DNA from: Halovenus amylolytica
Lineage (GTDB): Archaea > Halobacteriota > Halobacteria > Halobacteriales > Haloarculaceae
Direction: 5' to 3'
NCBI GenBank assembly: GCA_004015825.1
Contig: SAYS01000024.1
Location: 1 to 49,415 of the forward strand
Length of the DNA stretch: 49,415 nt
The translations under genes were made by a program, and so were the position numbers. The notes beneath the pieces were generated by a model. That model had not been told where the DNA came from. It did not search any database and saw only the letters and a program-made list of their open reading frames with translations. Shown in pieces: positions 45,284 through 49,415 of this stretch. The stretch's first letter is position 1; every line of letters starts with the position of its first letter.

Positions 45284-46640
45284 TGACTCATCTTCACGAA
45301 ATCTCTGTCGAAGAGTTGCAAGATACTCTCGACAATATAGAGGGAAACAAGCCGACACAACGGCATCTAGCGGTGATCGCGTCAAGAACGGTGTCACGCA
45401 AACCGGCTAGCCAAGTAGTACGACATCCAGCGACGCACAATTTACAGTTGACTCAAGCGACTCGTCAGTTTCGAGTCGCTTGCGCAGGCTGTGACGGATT
45501 TTCATCTATCTGGAAGGAAAGAAAGAATATCAGAAAAACGGCAAAATAAATTTGAAGAAACTATCCACGAACTTCATCGAAAAGCTGGCATTGACGCGCC
45601 AGCGTGGACGCCGGTGCTCGTTCAGCTATATATTGAAGAAACGTACGATGTGGAGTACCCCACCCCGAGCTGTCGGCGGTTGCTAAAAGAAGCGGAATTG
45701 AACTTTCAAAAACCGCGCCGAACAGCCGCCGAAGCTAACGAAAACGAGCAACAGCAGTTCTGTGACGACCTCAAAAAAAGCGGCGAGAAATGGCCCCCCT
45801 TAGTGTGTCTCGATCAAACAAAGAAATCTTCGGAGGTCGAGCTGCGTGCCGCGCGGCACGCGGCCTTCCGTGGACTCCCTGGCCAGCGTGACTGGACGTG
45901 TTTGTTGGGTGCGATCACCGAGAGCGGTGACCGCTTTTCCTCCCGATTCGAAGAATACGTTACTGCCGAACACACAAATATATCATTTTAGTATTATATA
46001 AAGAATTTAAATATGATTTGGTCGTAGTGCTTGACGGAGCGCCATCCTTCCAGGCGTCGGCTGTCACGGACCTGGCGGCCCGTGACAACCTCGTCTTCGT
46101 GACACTCCTGTCGTATTCATCGGAATCGAACCCTGTTGAGAAATGTTGGCGACAACTGTGAACTACCCTGCCCTACCGTGCTCGGGGCTACCCGCCCCTC
46201 GCTTGTAGCGGACAGGGCTTCCTGTTTCTGTGTCGGAACTTGCAGGAACAGGCCCCCACAGCGGTTCCAGACTCCGCAGGCGGCTTCCCTTTACAGGTGG
46301 TTTGGAGTGACCAACTACTACCAGATAGACACTCGGCCACAGCAGACAGTGCGCGCTTCTTGTCGCGCTTGAACACTGGTGGGAACGTGGCGAGCATCGT
46401 TCTACCCCATTCAACCACATGAGTAGTAAATCTGTTTGTAAACGTGAATGTGAGACGATGACAGCGCTGTATCCCTTCCCTGATCGCGCCTTCGGCGCTC
46501 ACTGAGCAAGGGGGCTTCGCGCCTGTAATTAGCTAAACCGCCCTCAGCAACCGATTCTTTGACTCACTCGACGAGTTACAAACAGCGATCGATTCAGCAC
46601 TTGACCAGCTACCTCTTCCAGAGATGAGTAACTATTTCTA
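45284..46640 (+). pseudogene. IS630-family transposase, frameshifted and interrupted
   Basis: Pieces in order are HEISVEELQDTLDNIEGNKP (N-terminal HTH region), HELHRKAGIDAPAWTPVLVQ, the catalytic CLDQTKKSSEVELRA, LGAITESGDRFSSRFEEYVT, VVVLDGAPSFQASAVTDLA and ESNPVEKCWRQL, then after the MITE ALSNRFFDSLDELQTAID and the terminus LPEMSNYF. At least three frameshifts are visible, near 45385, between 45840 and 45870, and near 45985. It is dead. Confidence 0.8.
46157..46539 (+). mobile_element. 380-bp MITE inserted in the IS630 transposase
   Basis: The IS630 reading frame stops after CWRQL and resumes with ALSNRFF on the other side, which marks the ends within a few bases. The insert begins GTGAACTACCCTGCCC and ends GGGGGCTTCGCGCCT then AATTAGCTAAAC, the same ends as the 75-bp element at 39531. 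Its interior has no coding capacity that was recognised. It looks like a non-autonomous IS200/IS605-type element dependent on a TnpA elsewhere. Confidence 0.75.
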
Positions 46641-46658
46641 ATTACTACTATAGTCGAG

Positions 46659-46787
46659 TCAGTCGAGCGTCTTTAACTCCTCCAGAGCAATTCCAAATGC
46701 AGCGAATTCATCGGCTTCGAAGACGTGATGGATCGGAACTACCAGGTCGCGCTTGGCCCCTTTCTCGAGTTATATCTGAACGTCCAT
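46659..46787 (-). pseudogene. Short gene remnant with internal stop
   Basis: The minus strand reads MDVQI, a TAA stop, then LEKGAKRDLVVPIHHVFEAD and EFAAFGIALEELKTLD before the terminal stop. It appears to be a small protein of about 42 residues inactivated by one stop codon, or the end of a larger one. The family is not recognised. Confidence 0.4.
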
Positions 46788-46860
46788 AGACTTCCAATCA
46801 TTAGTTGCATGATGTCAGCTATGTTGACTTCATGGCCTGCGATGAGGCGAGAGGCTCCCG

Positions 46861-47145
46861 TCACAGTCGCTGCGCGCAGTCCTGACAGTAGATGAAGTCG
46901 GTGCTGTTCTCGGCGCCGCAGTTCGAGCAGTTCCGAGTTCCGTTGCGGTCGTTCTCATCCTCGAGTGTCGCCTGTAATCCGTCTTCTTTCTCGTTACTTT
47001 CGGGATAGTGTTCTAACTCACCGGATTGCAACTGCTGCCGGCGTTCACGTCCCTCTCGGAAAATATCAACGAGAACCGGGATAGTGACGGCTAACCCGGC
47101 AAGCAACAGCACCGTAACGAGAAGAAAATAAAGTTCACCGGTCAT
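46861..47145 (-). CDS. Small membrane-anchored zinc-ribbon protein
   Basis: A 94-residue protein with one N-terminal membrane helix (LYFLLVTVLLLAGLAVTIPV), a basic then acidic linker, and a C-terminal zinc ribbon CSNCGAENSTDFIYCQDC. Proteins of this layout are common and uncharacterised in haloarchaea. It is the only intact non-mobile gene in this part of the window. Confidence 0.7.
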   Translation of the reverse strand: MTGELYFLLVTVLLLAGLAVTIPVLVDIFREGRERRQQLQSGELEHYPESNEKEDGLQATLEDENDRNGTRNCSNCGAENSTDFIYCQDCAQRL

Positions 47146-47214
47146 CCATTGATGTTGCTACTATCCCGATAGATTTATGAACTGTGTCAGAAGACCGTAT
47201 ACATTGAGCGGATT

Positions 47215-47279
47215 GGGCGAGAAGCCCCCATCCTCAATGAGCAAACACAGTGAGCGAGTAGGGTGGGGATGAATCGCCC
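47215..47279 (+). repeat. Stem-loop at the left end of the TnpB element
   Basis: GGGCGA at 47215-47220 pairs with TCGCCC at 47274-47279, and inside it CCCCATCC pairs imperfectly with GGGTGGGG. Such subterminal hairpins mark the ends of IS200/IS605-type elements. It lies about 55 bases before the tnpB start. Confidence 0.5.
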
Positions 47280-47333
47280 TGCGAGGGAAACATACACTTG
47301 ATTTTCTCCCACTGCATAATCCAAGTACGGCGC

Positions 47334-47915
47334 ATGGATTACGTACTCAAATACAGACTCCTTCCCACTGGTCATCAATGGGAGCAACTGGACTGGGTAC
47401 GTGATACCGTGAGGCAAGTCTACAACCACGGATTGCACCGATTCAACCGTATTCCTAAATCGGACGGAACGGTCAGACAACGGGTGGTACAGGTCCGAGA
47501 TGAACTACCAGCACTCAAAGACTGGTGGACCGATCTCACAGACGTTTATTCGACCGTGCTACAACAGGCGGTCGGACAAATCGAAACCAACATCGATAAT
47601 CTTGGTAAACTCCGCAACGCCGGATACAACGTTGGATCGTTAAACTGGAAAGCGCCAGACGAGTACCACAGTTTCATGTATCGACAGCGGGGCTTCGAAC
47701 TCGATGGGAAGAGTGGCCCCACTGGGCGTGGAATGCTTACACTCAAAAATGTCCACGGCGAAACCATCGACGTACCAATCCGGCTACACTGCGCCCTCCC
47801 AGACGACACTGACGTGAAACACGTCACGATCAGAAAAGACAAGACAGGTGCCTGTTATGCCTGCCTCAACGTTGAGCAAGACACACCCGACAAACCAAGT
47901 CCCAGGAGGGTGTCA
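47334..47915 (+). pseudogene. tnpB: N-terminal half of a TnpB (IS1341-type) protein
   Basis: The frame starts MDYVLKYRLLPTGHQWEQ and continues through WVRDTVRQVYNHGLHRFN, the typical N-terminus of the TnpB RNA-guided nucleases of IS200/IS605 elements. It ends after about 193 residues where the next insertion sequence begins (TGTCATAGAAC); a full TnpB has about 400-430. The RuvC-like catalytic part and the 3' guide-RNA-encoding end are absent, and no continuation is seen on the other side of the inserted element. The protein cannot cleave DNA. Confidence 0.8.
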
Positions 47916-48972
47916 TAGAACAGTTCTCATACCAGAGAGCAGGGTGAACGCTGAGGTGGTATGAGCCCAGCGACCCTGCAAGAGAATTCTACGGTAGAGA
48001 CGTTCTTCAATGTCGTGGAAACCGAGACACTAGCGCTGTTTGAGCATCTCTTCTTCGAGTTTCTCGAAGAGTTCGACGTGTTCGCCCCGGCGGAGACGGG
48101 GCGATCACGAGATCACGAACCACCCGAGATGATGCGTGGGTTTCTGCACTGCTACTACAAGAACATCTACGGTATTCGTCCGGTTGCGCGAGAACTGAAC
48201 AACACAGTCGTCTGGCTCAGCTGTGGCTTCGATCGACCGCCGTCGAGAGACGCGGTCGATCGCTTTCTCACCGATCTCGAACACGTCGTTGACGATATTT
48301 TCAACCACCTCGTCGAGCAGGCCGCCTTGCGGGGCCTGCTCGACTTGGCCTACTCGATTGATTTAACAGACGTGAGAGCGATGCCCGCCGATCCAGACGC
48401 GTCGAAATGCTACGATCCAACAGCTGAAGAGTGCTACTACGGGTACGGCTGTGCGATCGTTTCGACCGGGTCAAAAATCCGATTGCGGCTGAGTTCACCG
48501 AGAGCAAGCAAGCGCCAGAAGAGACGGCGATGCGCGTCACGCGTGACGCGCTCGCCGTCGCCAAACCGATGTGGATGATCGGTGATAGCGCCTACGATAC
48601 GCTCGACTGGCACGACCACCTGCTGGCCGCAGGGGTCGTGCCAGTCGCTCCGTACAACCCGCGAAACACCAACGATCCGAAAGGCATCGAGTACGGGGTC
48701 GAAGACCGTATCACCGAACATAGTGAGGACGTGCAGCTGAAGCAATCGACGCTGGACAAGACATATAATCGCCGCACAAGAGTCGAACGAACCAACAAAT
48801 CAGTGAAGGACTGCGGCCTCGGGCATGCGTCCGCCCGAGGCCGCGTCCACGCACGAGCGCAGGAGTTTCTTGCGTTGTGCCTTCGCCTCGTCGTTGCTAT
48901 CACCAACTACGAACGCGGAGATGATCCGGGAAGCACGATCATTACGGTGTGACAAGAGTTCTATGATATCCT
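47909..48972 (+). mobile_element. DDE insertion sequence (IS4/IS5-like), copy 2
   Basis: An element of about 1.06 kb with ends TGTCATAGAACAG (47911) and, on the other strand, TATCATAGAACTC (to about 48970). It interrupts tnpB. The transposase is nearly intact and defines the order of the decayed copy at 733-1766. Confidence 0.8.
47961..48952 (+). pseudogene. DDE transposase with a single frameshift
   Basis: The first frame reads MSPATLQENSTVETFFNVVE through GFLHCYYKNIYGIRPVAREL, FLTDLEHVVDDIFNHLVEQA, SIDLTDVRAMPADPDASKCY and CYYGYGCAIVSTG. A one-base loss near 48477 (CCC to CC at the expected KIPIAAEF) shifts the frame. The second frame continues AAEFTESKQAPEETAMRVTR, MIGDSAYDTLDWHDHLLAAG, the late DDE-domain segment GLGHASARGRVHARAQEF and NYERGDDPGSTIITV. 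Only this lesion separates it from a working transposase, unless programmed frameshifting is used. Confidence 0.82.
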
Positions 48973-49290
48973 CGAGTGTAATAAACATGTCCGAGTGAAT
49001 AATTCTAATGCATTATCATAACATATTCCCCGGTTGCAACGGATTTGGAGAATAGAGCAATAAAAACAGTGGTTAGACGGCACACGGTGGGGGTAAATAG
49101 GTTAGTACTGAGGGATGAGGGCCGGCTTGGGTTTGGGCAGAATCAAGTATCCCTCACCCCGATCTTTGATTAATGTGAGATAATTAAATAATTTTCCTTG
49201 TGTTACCTTTTTAATCTCTACTGCACACAATTGTGAAATATTTCTTCAGGTAGAATAAGAAACGTGGTGGAGATCAGTTACTGTCTAGGA
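48973..49290. other. AT-rich intergenic stretch between two IS copies
   Basis: No gene, repeat or structured element was recognised. No continuation of tnpB is found here. Confidence 0.4.
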
Positions 49291-49415
49291 GCGTGTCATA
49301 GAAAGCCTCCCAAGGGAGGCCGCAGGATTTGGAAACTGTGTCCAGCAGCACCAAAACCCTGCAAGACGTAGCTTCGGTCGACGACTTCTTGAATGTCGCG
49401 GCTACGGAGACAGCA
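49291..49415 (+). mobile_element. DDE insertion sequence, copy 3, cut by the window edge
   Basis: The end GTGTCATAGAAAG at about 49294-49306 and the next 30 bases match the outer end of copy 1 at about 1720-1766 more closely than copy 2. Orientation is opposite to copy 1. Confidence 0.75.
49338..49415 (+). CDS. N-terminus of a DDE transposase (partial)
   Basis: A GTG start at 49338 opens a frame reading SSSTKTLQDVASVDDFLNV and AATETA up to the window edge. It corresponds to the start of the decayed copy 1 but without the two-base deletion found there. Whether the rest is intact lies outside the window. Confidence 0.65.
   Translation, partial: MSSSTKTLQDVASVDDFLNVAATETA

Larger units (their letters stand above)
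45238..46652 (+). mobile_element. IS630-type element, split by a MITE
   Basis: The ends are inverted repeats: TATAGTAACCGTTAGAA at 45238 and, from the other strand, TATAGTAGTAATTAGAA ending at 46652. TA at both edges fits the TA target duplication of IS630 elements. Without the inserted element at 46157-46539 the length is about 1.03 kb. Confidence 0.75.

Noticed and set aside
1..49415. tRNA, rRNA or CRISPR arrays
   Set aside because: Reading both strands, no cloverleaf with a recognisable T-loop, no rRNA segment and no regularly spaced repeats were found.

Overview
The window reads as a haloarchaeal (Halobacteria) chromosome or large replicon. Proteins are strongly acidic (Asp/Glu-rich), tetranucleotide ATGA start/stop overlaps are common, promoters look like archaeal TATA boxes with short or no leaders, and several proteins belong to haloarchaea-linked families (an RdfA-like protein, an archaea-specific SMC-related protein, DUF1616, CPBP, haloarchaeal IS types). 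No rRNA, tRNA or CRISPR array was recognised.

Region 1 (1-1.8 kb) is an IS-scarred border: a transposase tail, the C-terminal half of a decapitated GT4 glycosyltransferase, and a decayed DDE insertion sequence with its transposase on the minus strand. Region 2 (1.8-25.4 kb) is a surface-polysaccharide or glycoprotein-glycan locus. It holds three GT4 and three GT2 glycosyltransferases, a large polytopic membrane protein, a nucleotide-sugar pyrophosphorylase, an NDP-sugar epimerase/decarboxylase, and seven alkaline-phosphatase/sulfatase-superfamily proteins. All seven carry Thr or Ser where a true sulfatase carries the formylglycine Cys. The core (11.9-21.7 kb) is a tightly coupled operon: AP-AP-GT4-AP-AP-(32-codon ORF)-GT4-membrane protein. 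A small island (9.2-11.8 kb) of a CPBP protease, a two-helix membrane protein, a DUF457-type membrane protein and a DUF1616-like protein sits inside it.

Region 3 (25.4-31.8 kb) holds a two-HTH regulator with repeats and palindromes in front of it, an SMC-like coiled-coil ATPase relative with degenerate nucleotide motifs next to an rdfA-like gene, and then decayed gene remnants including an ADP-ribosylglycohydrolase with an internal amber codon.

Region 4 (31.9-44.1 kb) is a nearly complete acetoin/2,3-butanediol catabolic island: IclR regulator, lipoate ligase, butanediol-type dehydrogenase, E1 alpha, E1 beta, AcoX, E2, SDR acetoin reductase-like enzyme, alpha/beta hydrolase, dihydrolipoamide dehydrogenase and lipoyl synthase. 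Together they could oxidise butanediol to acetoin, cleave acetoin to acetaldehyde plus acetyl-CoA, and lipoylate the E2. The E2 has a duplicated subunit-binding domain and lacks the canonical catalytic His.

Region 5 (44.1-49.4 kb) is an insertion-sequence graveyard: a broken IS1595-type element, a broken IS630-type element split by a roughly 380-bp MITE, a small zinc-ribbon membrane protein, a TnpB fragment cut by a DDE element, and the start of another copy of that DDE element at the right edge. Copies of this element family sit at both window edges in opposite orientation.
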